This document shows, one piece after another, positions 8,589-16,847 of a DNA stretch of 64,000 nucleotides. Position 1 is the stretch's first letter. Every line of letters begins with the position of its first letter. The notes below the pieces were generated by a model. That model was not told the DNA's origin, searched no databases, and worked only from the letters and a program-made list of their open reading frames with translations. The translations under genes were made by a program, and so were the position numbers. Source of the DNA: an uncultured Gammaproteobacteria bacterium (GTDB taxonomy: Bacteria; Pseudomonadota; Gammaproteobacteria; Nitrosococcales; Methylophagaceae); NCBI GenBank assembly GCA_905479075.1, contig CAJQLA010000002.1, positions 62,001-126,000 on the forward strand, written 5' to 3'.

Positions 8589-9899
8589 TTATTTTGCTGC
8601 GGCCATTAGCGCTTCAATCTCATCCACTTCTTTGGGCGCGGCTTTTGAAAGGACGTCGTGACCAGATTTTGTGACCAAGACATCATCCTCAATGCGGATA
8701 CCTGTAAAATGCCATTTTTTAGCGATATTTTCAGGATCACGGATATAAAGTCCTGGCTCGACTGTAAGTACCATGCCCGGTTCTAAAACGCGCCATTCAC
8801 CACCGACTTTATAATCGCCGACATCATGAACATCCATGCCTAACCAATGTCCGGTTCGGTGCATATAGAAGTCACGGTAATGTTCTTCTTCAATTAGAGT
8901 TTCTAATTTGCCTTTAAGTAAACCTATCTCTAATAAGCCTTCGGTCAGAACACGCACAGCTGCTTCATGTGGCTGATTCCAATGGTTGCCGGGTTTAACT
9001 TCAGCAATCGCTGCTTTTTGTGCATCAAGAACGATGTTGTACAGTATTTTTTGACTTGCAGTAAATTTGCCGCTTACAGGGAAGGTACGAGTGATATCAG
9101 CTGCATAGTATTGATATTCGGCCCCTGCATCAATAAGCAGTAAGTCTTTGTTTTTTAGACGGTGATTGTTTTCGATGTAATGGAGAATACAGCCGTTTTC
9201 ACCACCTCCTACGATTGATGGGTAAGCAGATGAACGGCAATCATGTTTCATAAACTCATGAATAAGCTCAGCCTCGACTTGGTATTCCCATTTACCGGAC
9301 TGGGTAAATTGCATTGCCCTAATATGAGCTTGTGCTGAAATCTCAGCAGCATGTCGCATCGCCTTAATTTCTGGGCTGCTTTTAAATAAGCGCAATTCAT
9401 TCAAACAATGATCGAGCTCAATAATTTCGGTTGGCGAATGTTTACCTTGGCGAGAAGCGCTTTTCAAATGATTCAACCAACCGACCATCCGTTGATCAAA
9501 AGCAGGTAAATTCCCCATGGTGTAATAGACTTTTTCCCTACCTTCTAATAGACCGGGCAGAATGTCATCAAGGTCAGAAATAGGATATGAATCATCAGCG
9601 CCATAGGTTTCGACAGCGCCTTCTTGACCTGATCGGTAACCATCCCAAATTTCTTTTTCTAAATCTCGCTCACGACAAAATAATAGATATTCACCATGCG
9701 GTCTGCCGGGAACAATGACAATGACAGATTCGGGTTCATCAAAACCACTTACATAATGAAAGTTACTGTCACTACGATAAAGATAATCGACATCACGATT
9801 ACGCGTTGCGACTTCGGCGTTTGGCAGCACAGCGATACTGTTAGATCCCATAATGTCCATTAATTGTTGGCGACGCCGTGCAAATTCTTTTTTATTCAT
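8589..9899 (-). CDS. pepP: Xaa-Pro aminopeptidase P
   Basis: Cytoplasmic metallopeptidase of 436 residues that removes N-terminal residues preceding proline. The N-terminal domain (about 1-170) begins with the family segment EFARRRQQLMDIMG. The C-terminal pita-bread domain carries the dinuclear metal ligands: Asp 257 and Asp 268 in LLLIDAGAEYQYYAADITRTF, His 351 in HRTGHWLGMDVHD, Glu in LTVEPGLYI (about 381) and Glu in GIRIEDDVLV. Lengths and spacings match E. coli PepP. It lies in the ygfB-pepP-ubiH-ubiI operon, a gammaproteobacterial arrangement that does not imply a role in quinone synthesis. Confidence 0.96.
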   Translation of the reverse strand: MNKKEFARRRQQLMDIMGSNSIAVLPNAEVATRNRDVDYLYRSDSNFHYVSGFDEPESVIVIVPGRPHGEYLLFCRERDLEKEIWDGYRSGQEGAVETYGADDSYPISDLDDILPGLLEGREKVYYTMGNLPAFDQRMVGWLNHLKSASRQGKHSPTEIIELDHCLNELRLFKSSPEIKAMRHAAEISAQAHIRAMQFTQSGKWEYQVEAELIHEFMKHDCRSSAYPSIVGGGENGCILHYIENNHRLKNKDLLLIDAGAEYQYYAADITRTFPVSGKFTASQKILYNIVLDAQKAAIAEVKPGNHWNQPHEAAVRVLTEGLLEIGLLKGKLETLIEEEHYRDFYMHRTGHWLGMDVHDVGDYKVGGEWRVLEPGMVLTVEPGLYIRDPENIAKKWHFTGIRIEDDVLVTKSGHDVLSKAAPKEVDEIEALMAAAK

Positions 9900-9919
9900 T
9901 TTTATTATATTTTGCTGAT

Positions 9920-10468
9920 CTAATGTTCGGTTATTTGCTCATCTGGGCTAAGTGGCTGAAGCTCACTATAGAGTATAAACAAGCCCATTCTTAGGTATTC
10001 AACTAATTCTTCAAAATTAGTTTCTTCTTCGTTAGAGTCTTCTAATACATCATCACTTATTTGGCTAATTTTAATGACATCGGCGATATATTCTTGGCCA
10101 TCAACTGAAAGTTCTGTGTCATCTTTTAAGCCTGATGTACCTAGACCATAAATCAAGCCTTGACACCAATCAGCCATAGCAGAAATGCGCGATGGGAGCG
10201 GTGCTTGGTCGTCAGGCAAGTCTAATTGTAGATCAAAGTCGAGACTATTAAGTGACTGAACTGTTTGATCAAATAGCGCTGTTAAGTCGATGATTTCCTT
10301 TTCGTCAGGTTCAATTTCGCTGAATAAGCTTTTGTACCAAGTTGAGCGGTTAGCTTGCGAATTTAGGCAAAGTAGGCCGCAAAGTGCGCCTTGAAGTTCG
10401 GCAGTATTTGCGGGGCCATCACCACTATTTTTTTCGGGTGAAAGAGAAGGAAAATATAATTCAGACAT
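9920..10468 (-). CDS. YgfB/YecA family (UPF0149) protein
   Basis: A 182-residue acidic protein of the UPF0149 family. The segment ELQGALCGLLCLN near residue 24 and WCQGLIYGLG near residue 110 are family hallmarks, as is the acidic C-terminal half. The biochemical role is not established. It is the first gene of the minus-strand operon and is divergent from the zapB-like/zapA genes, exactly as ygfB is in E. coli. The shared 108-base intergenic region should contain both promoters. Confidence 0.85.
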   Translation of the reverse strand: MSELYFPSLSPEKNSGDGPANTAELQGALCGLLCLNSQANRSTWYKSLFSEIEPDEKEIIDLTALFDQTVQSLNSLDFDLQLDLPDDQAPLPSRISAMADWCQGLIYGLGTSGLKDDTELSVDGQEYIADVIKISQISDDVLEDSNEEETNFEELVEYLRMGLFILYSELQPLSPDEQITEH

Positions 10469-10576
10469 TGTGATAGGACTCGAAGTTAAAAAACATATTA
10501 AGGTAATTGTTGACCCAGTTAGCAGCGCACGTCTATAGTTAGGCCTTATTATTGTACAGTCTAAGAATGTTTAGCA

Positions 10577-10786
10577 ATGGAAAAAGAAGATTTACAGCAA
10601 TTAGAACAACAGGTAGATGACTTATTACGAGTCAGTCGACGTATGCGTGAAGAAAATATGTTGTTGAAATCACAGCAGTCCGCATGGTTGTCTGAGCGCG
10701 TAAAGCTAGTGGAAAAAACAGAACTAGCGCGTAGTCGTATTGATAAGATGGTCAGCCGCTTAAAAGAACTGGATGATGACCTATGA
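10577..10786 (+). CDS. Small coiled-coil protein, ZapB-like (TIGR02449 type)
   Basis: A 69-residue, highly charged, entirely helical protein (LQQLEQQVDDLLRVSRRMREEN) with heptad-like leucines, consistent with a coiled coil along its whole length. Proteins of this kind upstream of zapA are described as the TIGR02449 family and resemble the cell-division protein ZapB. Its stop overlaps the zapA start by 4 bases (ATGA), indicating translational coupling. A role at the division ring is inferred from size, coiled coil and neighbour, and is not shown. Confidence 0.75.
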   Translation: MEKEDLQQLEQQVDDLLRVSRRMREENMLLKSQQSAWLSERVKLVEKTELARSRIDKMVSRLKELDDDL

Positions 10787-11088
10787 GTTCCCCCGTCATT
10801 GTGAATATTTTGGGTAAGGAATATCAAATTGCTTGTCCCGAAGAAGAAAAACCCTCACTGATTTCATCCGCACAAATGCTGAATGACAGCATGGAAAAGA
10901 TCCGTTCTTCAGGCAAAGTCGTTGGTTTAGATCGAATTGCAGTGATGGCAGCACTTAATTTAGCGCATGATCTGCTTACAATTCAGAATGAAGAAGGTAG
11001 TGATACTAAAGAGTCCACTCTCAAACTTTCTTTGATGAAAGAGAAAGTTAGTGCGTTTTTAGAAGAAGAACGCCAGCTCGAACTTTAA
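10783..11088 (+). CDS. zapA: Cell division protein ZapA
   Basis: A 101-residue protein that binds FtsZ and promotes bundling of its filaments. The N-terminal globular part shows VIVNILGKEYQIACPEEE, and the segment DRIAVMAALNLAHDLL followed by a helical tail (EKVSAFLEEE) forms the coiled-coil dimerisation region. The length is typical. It is coupled to the coiled-coil gene upstream and is followed by the 6S RNA gene, the standard gammaproteobacterial order. Confidence 0.92.
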   Translation: MSSPVIVNILGKEYQIACPEEEKPSLISSAQMLNDSMEKIRSSGKVVGLDRIAVMAALNLAHDLLTIQNEEGSDTKESTLKLSLMKEKVSAFLEEERQLEL

Positions 11089-11096
11089 AATAATCA

Positions 11097-11124
11097 TTGG
11101 TTACATTTTAAATGAGGGTATGAT
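11097..11124 (+). promoter_or_regulatory. Sigma-70 promoter of the 6S RNA gene
   Basis: A TTGGTT box at 11097-11102 and a TATGAT box at 11119-11124 are separated by 16 bases. Transcription would begin about 11131, which is exactly where the 5' arm of the 6S terminal stem begins (11132). The box starts 8 bases after the zapA stop codon. Confidence 0.65.
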
Positions 11125-11130
11125 CGTAGT

Positions 11131-11309
11131 TAGTTCTGCGGTGTACGGCAGCGACAAGTGTGTCTCGAGCCGATAAGCAAATGCTACGGAGACTGACATT
11201 GAGATGGCGTGCAGGCCCACAAGATGGGAAGCCCAATTTTCATTTTAGGTATCCACTTGAACCTACATGGTTCGAGAACCCGATCGCACCGGCACTGTGG
11301 GACTATCAT
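11131..11309 (+). ncRNA. ssrS: 6S RNA
   Basis: Regulatory RNA that mimics an open promoter and binds RNA polymerase sigma-70 holoenzyme in stationary phase. Its position directly after zapA is the conserved one. The ends pair: 11132-11143 with 11293-11304, 12 consecutive pairs allowing G-U. Conserved 6S features are visible: the block TCGAGCCGATA near 11166, GAAGCCC near 11229, and the hairpin CTTGAACC...GGTTCGAG near 11259-11278, corresponding to the E. coli hairpin with CTTGAACC. The length of about 179 nt is normal. The exact 3' end is an estimate. The fau (ygfA) gene that often follows is absent here. Confidence 0.88.
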
Positions 11310-11344
11310 TTTCTAATACTATCGCCATCCCATATCTCTTGAGT

Positions 11345-11399
11345 ATTTCCCTCCAAGGCATTGTCTGATTTAATAAGCTTGCTTACTGTTTAGGGAAAT
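11345..11399 (+). promoter_or_regulatory. Inverted repeat covering the ribosome-binding site of the LolA-like gene
   Basis: An 8-bp perfect inverted repeat, ATTTCCCT at 11345-11352 and AGGGAAAT at 11392-11399, has its right arm on the AGGGA Shine-Dalgarno sequence of the gene starting at 11404. If transcribed together, the pairing would hide the ribosome-binding site. This is a structural observation only; no ligand-binding RNA class is recognised. Confidence 0.35.
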
Positions 11400-11403
11400 C
11401 CAA

Positions 11404-12159
11404 ATGTTCAAGTGTTTAATTCGTAGTTTCAGCTTAGTATTATTTTTTAGCTTTCCTATCTACGCTGGCGCAGAAGATCGGGTTAAAGATTTGTTAAATG
11501 AAGTCGATGATTTATGGCGCGGGAAGTCGTCTTATGCCGTCACCAGCATGCATGTCAAAACCGAGCATTACCAACGGACGATGAAAATGGAAGGATGGTC
11601 GAAAGGCAAGGAAAAAACGCTTTTCCGCATCATGCAGCCATTGCGCGAAAAAGGCACAGCTACTCTTAAGTCCGATAACCATATCTATACCTATCTCCCA
11701 AAGACAGATCGAACGATTAAGCTCACTAGTGGCATGATGATGGGTTCATGGATGGGTAGTCATTTAACAAATGATGATTTAGTCAAAGAAGCGCGCCTAG
11801 AAGAAGATTACACAGCAGAAATCAGTTTTGAAGGCGAGCGTGAAGGCCAAGATATTATCGAATTCACACTGATTCCAAAAATAGATGCAGCAGTAGTTTG
11901 GGGTAAGCTGGAATTGATTATTCAGGCCGACAGCCATATCCCAGTGGTTGAATACTATTATGATGAAGATATGGCCTTAGCCAGAACAATCGAATTTACC
12001 GATATTCAACTTTTAGGTGGTCGTGAACGTCCAGCAGTATTGACAGTCGTCCCAGCAGATAAACCAGAAGAATACACAAAATTTGTTTATGAGAAATTGT
12101 CTTTAAATATTGATTTAAAAGATAATTTATTTTCGCTCTCTAGTCTGAAAAGGCGTTAA
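11404..12159 (+). CDS. LolA-like outer-membrane lipoprotein-sorting protein
   Basis: A 251-residue secreted periplasmic protein. The signal peptide covers about residues 1-23 (hydrophobic core LVLFFSFPIYAGA). The mature part matches the LolA-like fold used with MacB-type transporters: EGWSKGKEKTLFRIMQP, the YTYLPKTDRTIKL strand pair and the SHLTNDDLVKEARLEEDY segment. LolA relatives carry lipids or lipoproteins in a half-barrel across the periplasm. It is the first gene of a five-gene set with two permeases, an ATPase and an outer-membrane barrel. The substrate is unknown. It is not the housekeeping LolA, which is shorter and not linked to permeases. Confidence 0.8.
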   Translation: MFKCLIRSFSLVLFFSFPIYAGAEDRVKDLLNEVDDLWRGKSSYAVTSMHVKTEHYQRTMKMEGWSKGKEKTLFRIMQPLREKGTATLKSDNHIYTYLPKTDRTIKLTSGMMMGSWMGSHLTNDDLVKEARLEEDYTAEISFEGEREGQDIIEFTLIPKIDAAVVWGKLELIIQADSHIPVVEYYYDEDMALARTIEFTDIQLLGGRERPAVLTVVPADKPEEYTKFVYEKLSLNIDLKDNLFSLSSLKRR

Positions 12160-12174
12160 GGCCTTTTTACTGTC

Positions 12175-13398
12175 ATGCAATTATTCACTTTCGCCAGTAG
12201 AAATGTTTATCGCAATCGACATAGAACGATTGTCACTACTTTAGCGATGGCATTTGCTTGCGCCATGATGATTGTGTTCTCAGCCTTAATGGAAGGCTTT
12301 GCGATTGGTAGTGAACGTAACGTGGTGTCGATGAATACGGGCGATATTCAAATTCATTTGCCAGAATATCGTGATGATCCCGATATTTATAGCTTAATGG
12401 GTAATGCGTCAGACATAACAAAACAATTCTCTTCAGACGGTTTTTTTGCCACCGAGCGATTATTTGCTTTTGGCTTAATGGCCAGTGATAAAAGTTCATC
12501 AGGTGTCCAGCTACGCGGAGTTGATTTAGTCAGCGAACCCACTGTCACTGATATTGATCAACATATTATGACAGGGCATTGGCTAGAAGCTGATAACCCA
12601 AGAGGTGTGGTGATAGGTAAAAAACTATCCAAGCTATTAGATGTTGGTCTTGGCGATGAATTGATATTTGTTGGACAAACTGCGGATGGTTATATGGCCA
12701 ATGACAGTTTCTGTATTGTTGGTATTTTGAAGTCAGTCTCTGCCGCCATCGATAATGGTGGGGTATTTATGAGTAACGCCAGTCTACGAGAACTCATTAC
12801 CTTACCTGAAGGCGCTCATGAAATAGTATTAATGCGAAATGATCGCAGTACCGATCTGGAAAAAGCGACGGCTAAGGTTCAGCAGCAAGTGGGTGATGAT
12901 CTAGAAGTGATGAATTGGCAGAAGTTGATGCCGATTGTGAATCGCTTTTTGGAAACAGCAGATATCCAAATATTTATCATGATGATTTTTACCTATATTG
13001 CCGTCGGTTCCGTCGTTTTGAACGCCATGCTAATGAGTGTATTTGAACGTATTCACGAGTTTGGCATTATGAAAGCGATAGGTGTAAAGCCTTTACAGCT
13101 GATCATTTTGATTTATGTAGAGATGTTGATTCAGGCCTTTTTTGCCGTGATATTGGCCGTGATTGTTGGCAGTGGGATATCGTGGTATTTACAGCAACAT
13201 GGTATTGATATGTCATCATTGGCCGATGGGATTTCCTTTGCTGGTGTCGCTTTTGACCCTGTTTGGTATGCATCATTAACATTAGATTCTTTGATCGTAC
13301 CTTCCTTTTTCCTGTTTGTTATTGCTGCTTTAGCGGTGTTGTATCCTGCTATTAAAGTCGCTGTTATTAAACCCTTAGATGCGATTCATCACCAATGA
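12175..13398 (+). CDS. ABC transporter permease, FtsX/MacB (LolC/E) family, first copy
   Basis: A 407-residue inner-membrane permease. There is one N-terminal transmembrane segment (about 18-42), a large periplasmic MacB-like core domain (about 43-265), then three C-terminal transmembrane segments of the FtsX domain (about 270-295, 315-340, 372-400). The cytoplasmic coupling segment FERIHEFGIMKAIGVKP, typical of the family, is near residue 290. The gene starts 16 bases after the LolA-like gene and overlaps the next permease gene by 4 bases (ATGA). Transporters of this type do mechanical work on periplasmic substrates rather than move them through a channel. Confidence 0.88.
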   Translation: MQLFTFASRNVYRNRHRTIVTTLAMAFACAMMIVFSALMEGFAIGSERNVVSMNTGDIQIHLPEYRDDPDIYSLMGNASDITKQFSSDGFFATERLFAFGLMASDKSSSGVQLRGVDLVSEPTVTDIDQHIMTGHWLEADNPRGVVIGKKLSKLLDVGLGDELIFVGQTADGYMANDSFCIVGILKSVSAAIDNGGVFMSNASLRELITLPEGAHEIVLMRNDRSTDLEKATAKVQQQVGDDLEVMNWQKLMPIVNRFLETADIQIFIMMIFTYIAVGSVVLNAMLMSVFERIHEFGIMKAIGVKPLQLIILIYVEMLIQAFFAVILAVIVGSGISWYLQQHGIDMSSLADGISFAGVAFDPVWYASLTLDSLIVPSFFLFVIAALAVLYPAIKVAVIKPLDAIHHQ

Positions 13399-14633
13399 AA
13401 CTGAATACATTAGCGTGGCGTAATCTTTGGCGACATAAAAGGCGTACTTTAATCACGGCCTCATCAATCGCCTTTGGTGTTTTGTTGGCAGTGACATTCA
13501 CAGGCGCAGGTGATTATTTTTACACGCGGATGATTGATGCAGGTGCCAAGATGGGTATGGGGCATATTACGATTGCAGCACCCGATTATAATCGCGCACC
13601 TAGTAGCAAAAAGTTTTTAGGTGATGTCCAGCAATTACAAACAGCTTTGCTAGAAAACCCACAAGTTGTGTCTGTTGTGGCACGAATTCAAAGCCAGGCA
13701 ATGTTTGCCAGTGCTGCCAAAAGTGTCGGCGGCACTTTTATTGCGATAAATCCTGCACATGAAACCAGTCAAAATAACTTATTTATTCAGTCGTTAATTG
13801 AAGGTGACATGCTGGAGGATATATCTGGCAAAGGTATCGTCATTGGTGCTGATCTGGCACGCAAGCTAAAAGTGAGCTTAGGAAAAAAACTGGTTTACAC
13901 AACCACAGACGCACAGGGTGAAATTGTCAGTGCCATTGCTCGGGTAAAGGGGATATTCAGAACGGGCATATCAGAAGTCGATGGTGGTCTGGCCTTATTA
14001 CCGCTCAGTAGCGCCCAAAAAGTGTTGGGCTATCAAGCTGATGAAGTCAGCTTTATTGCAGTTAACTTAAAGGATCAGCGTAGTAGTCATCTGTTAAGAG
14101 ACAGCCTGCAAGCACAAGCTACTTTTAGCGAGGCTGAAGTACTTAACTGGCAACAAACCCAACCTGACTTAGCAGGCATGATTGCTGTCGACAAAAGCAG
14201 TAACCATATTAGTCAATTGCTTATTGCTTTACTCATTTCAGCCGGTATTCTCAATACCATGTTAATGAGTGTATTAGAACGGGTCCGGGAGTTTGGTGTG
14301 ATGATGGCTTTGGGTATGTCACCACGTAATTTATTTGGTTTAGTGATGCTAGAATCATTCTGGTTGGCTGTAATAGGATTAATTATTGGCGTTATTATCA
14401 CTATCCCTTGGTATTGGTTTATGACGGAAACAGGGCTTGATTTATCTGGCGCCTATGGCAATGATTTTAGTTTTGGTGGTGTGTTGATTGATCCTGTTTT
14501 CAAAATTCGTTTATTTAAGGAAAGCATTATCGCTATTTTGATTGGCTTGTTCAGTTTAGCTTTGTTATCTGGCGCCTATCCTGCTTGGCGGGCAGGACGT
14601 ATTCCACCTGTTGAGAGTTTAAAAGCCTTATGA
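13395..14633 (+). CDS. ABC transporter permease, FtsX/MacB (LolC/E) family, second copy
   Basis: A 412-residue permease homologous to the preceding one: an N-terminal transmembrane segment, a periplasmic domain, then three C-terminal segments. The coupling sequence LERVREFGVMMALGMSP corresponds to the same site in the first permease. It overlaps both neighbours by 4 bases, so the three transporter genes are translationally coupled. Two different permeases plus one ATPase point to a heterodimeric complex like LolCDE rather than a MacB homodimer. Confidence 0.88.
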   Translation: MKLNTLAWRNLWRHKRRTLITASSIAFGVLLAVTFTGAGDYFYTRMIDAGAKMGMGHITIAAPDYNRAPSSKKFLGDVQQLQTALLENPQVVSVVARIQSQAMFASAAKSVGGTFIAINPAHETSQNNLFIQSLIEGDMLEDISGKGIVIGADLARKLKVSLGKKLVYTTTDAQGEIVSAIARVKGIFRTGISEVDGGLALLPLSSAQKVLGYQADEVSFIAVNLKDQRSSHLLRDSLQAQATFSEAEVLNWQQTQPDLAGMIAVDKSSNHISQLLIALLISAGILNTMLMSVLERVREFGVMMALGMSPRNLFGLVMLESFWLAVIGLIIGVIITIPWYWFMTETGLDLSGAYGNDFSFGGVLIDPVFKIRLFKESIIAILIGLFSLALLSGAYPAWRAGRIPPVESLKAL

Positions 14634-15316
14634 GCGGTATTGTTGAATTACGTAACCTACACAAACACTACCAGCAAGGTGAGTTGGAAGTGAAAGCGGT
14701 TGATGGTGTTTCGCTAACGATTGAAAAAGGTGATTTTGCCGCTTTATGTGGCCCATCAGGATCAGGTAAAACCAGTATTCTCAACCTCATTGGTGGTTTA
14801 GATTCTGTGACGTCAGGCCAGGTGATTCTGGAGGGAACAGACCTCGCAGAATGCGATAATGCCGAACTGGCTGAAATACGTAAGAATAGAATTGGATTTG
14901 TTTTCCAATCTTACAATCTGGTTCCGGTGATGACAGCTTACGAAAATGCTGCCTTTGTGCTTGATTTACAAGGTGTAGATAGCAAGATAATCCGAGAAAA
15001 AGTCATGAAGACTTTGGCTGATGTCGGTCTGCAAGGTTTAGAAAATCGGCGGCCTGATCAAATGTCCGGCGGTCAACAACAACGGGTAGCGATTGCCAGA
15101 GCAATAGTCACCAAACCTGCCATTGTGCTGGCGGATGAACCCACAGCCAATGTTGATTCTAAAACCGCAATATCACTACTCAGCCTAATGCAAACATTGA
15201 ACGAAGAGCAGGGGATCACTTTTTTATTTTCAACCCATGATCAGCATGTGATGGATCGAGCAAAAAGGATTATTCATATCCTTGACGGTCAAGTGGAATC
15301 TGAAGAATTCAAATAA
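14630..15316 (+). CDS. ABC transporter ATP-binding protein, LolD/MacB family
   Basis: A 228-residue nucleotide-binding subunit. Walker A is GPSGSGKTS (about residues 41-49), the signature is MSGGQQQRVAIARA (about 144-157), Walker B is IVLADEPTANVD (about 164-175), and the switch His is in FSTHDQHV. The short length with no extra domain is typical of LolD-type ATPases that serve FtsX-like permeases. It is coupled to the second permease by an ATGA overlap and is followed 2 bases later by the outer-membrane protein gene. Confidence 0.92.
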   Translation: MSGIVELRNLHKHYQQGELEVKAVDGVSLTIEKGDFAALCGPSGSGKTSILNLIGGLDSVTSGQVILEGTDLAECDNAELAEIRKNRIGFVFQSYNLVPVMTAYENAAFVLDLQGVDSKIIREKVMKTLADVGLQGLENRRPDQMSGGQQQRVAIARAIVTKPAIVLADEPTANVDSKTAISLLSLMQTLNEEQGITFLFSTHDQHVMDRAKRIIHILDGQVESEEFK

Positions 15317-15318
15317 AG

Positions 15319-16554
15319 ATGAAAAAGGCTTTTCGACCTAGTTGCTGCTTCTTTTTGCTATTAGGGCTAGCATTACCATTAACCTCGCATGCCTTTTTGC
15401 AGTGGCAAAATGAGGATACAGCAGTTGAAATCCGCGGCTTTGCTCGTGCTGTCGGTGTGTTAGCTAATAATGCCAATGATGATGTGTTGTATGAAAAAGA
15501 TGAGATTCTAGGTGCTGGTGTTTTTGGCCGCTTGATGTTGGATGCACAATGGACAGCCTTAAGTGCAGAAATACACCTTGTACAAAATTATCTTGGCGAT
15601 GAGCTGCGGACAGGTGGTAGCCGTTTTGCCTCATTCATTGATATTGAACGTAGTGACGGTTTGCAGTGGCGTTATAGTGACGGTAATGCTGACTTAGTTG
15701 TCGATCGTCTTAATGTGCAATACCAGCAAGAGAATTTACGACTTAAATTAGGTCGCCAACCGATCAATTTGGCTGCTACCTTTTACTTTACACCCAATGA
15801 CTTTTTCGCTCCGTTTGCAGCACAAACTTTTTTTAGAACCTATAAACCCGGTGTCGATGCCGCACGGTTAGATTGGCAGTGGAGTGATGCTTCCCAATTA
15901 TCACTCATTTCAGTGTTGGGTTATCCATTAGACATAGAACAGCCGACTGGCAGAAAAACCTCACCAGATTGGAGTGAAACGGCGTATGTAGCCAGAGCTT
16001 CAACGTTGTTAGATACTTTTCAATGGGCTGCACTAGCAGGAAAGATAGATGGCGATGATATTGTCGGATTTGATGTTCAGGGTGAATTATTTGAATGGCT
16101 AGGTGTGAGAGCAGAAGGACATTTACGTTTTGCTGATGAAGACGATATTGATCGTGATGCCAAACTTGCCATCGCCTTCGATCACCGATGGCCCAATACA
16201 TTTACCGCCAGAGTTGAACATTTGTATCAACGCTCGGGTGCTAATGACCGAGATGATTACTCACTCAGCCAATTAACAAATCCGAATAGTTTCTATTTAG
16301 CCAGAAATTACACTGCATTAGGGGGTAGCTATGAGTTTACCCCGTTGTTATTAGGTGATGCGGTTTGGCTCTATAATCATCAAGATTCATCTAGCCTGTT
16401 AGCACTGTATTCAACCTATTCCTTATCCGATGAATCAGAGCTTTCAGTGGGATTGAATATCCCGATGGGAAAACAGCCTGATAATGGTCAACTGAAAACT
16501 GAGTTCGGTAGTTTTCCACTGTCGTTAACCATGGAATATCGGATTTATTTTTGA
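15319..16554 (+). CDS. Putative outer-membrane beta-barrel protein
   Basis: A 411-residue secreted protein with a signal peptide (about 1-25, LPLTSHA then FLQWQ). The mature sequence alternates hydrophobic and polar residues with many aromatics, as expected of a beta-barrel (for example RLMLDAQWTALSAEIHLVQNYL), and ends MEYRIYF with a terminal Phe, the usual outer-membrane insertion signal. I do not recognise a named family. It is 2 bases from the ATPase gene, so it is part of the LolA-like/ABC operon and may be the outer-membrane partner or the cargo receptor. Confidence 0.7.
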   Translation: MKKAFRPSCCFFLLLGLALPLTSHAFLQWQNEDTAVEIRGFARAVGVLANNANDDVLYEKDEILGAGVFGRLMLDAQWTALSAEIHLVQNYLGDELRTGGSRFASFIDIERSDGLQWRYSDGNADLVVDRLNVQYQQENLRLKLGRQPINLAATFYFTPNDFFAPFAAQTFFRTYKPGVDAARLDWQWSDASQLSLISVLGYPLDIEQPTGRKTSPDWSETAYVARASTLLDTFQWAALAGKIDGDDIVGFDVQGELFEWLGVRAEGHLRFADEDDIDRDAKLAIAFDHRWPNTFTARVEHLYQRSGANDRDDYSLSQLTNPNSFYLARNYTALGGSYEFTPLLLGDAVWLYNHQDSSSLLALYSTYSLSDESELSVGLNIPMGKQPDNGQLKTEFGSFPLSLTMEYRIYF

Positions 16555-16721
16555 TTGGCAAAACAGATAGAGTAGATTACATTCGATAATCAATTACAAG
16601 GAAATGTCGTTACAGGGAATCGTTTACTCTCTTTTTGGCTAACAATAAATTTGGCTCTATTTTCCAGCTTGATTTTGTAAAGTTGTCTTCTTAATTTTTA
16701 TACGATAAAACATTAGTTATT

Positions 16722-16829
16722 TAATAACAGTGGCTTAAAGGGATTGTAACTATGAAAAAAAAGAATTATGAAGCGGTATCTTTAATATTTATTATGAAGC
16801 CAACGGCTTCATAAAAGACACTGTTATGC
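16722..16829 (+). other. Candidate degenerate attC-like site at the left edge of the cassette array
   Basis: A perfect 9-bp inverted repeat (ATAACAGTG at 16724-16732, CACTGTTAT at 16819-16827) brackets about 86 bases that contain a 9-bp hairpin with loop AAC (TATGAAGCC and GGCTTCATA). The right end is GTTATGC at 16823-16829, the expected cassette boundary and the exact complement of the left core of the next attC (GCATAAC). The stem architecture is less standard than in the two sites downstream, so this may instead be a terminator-like hairpin into which the array was inserted. Confidence 0.35.
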
Positions 16830-16847
16830 ATCAATGTTGAAGGCAAT

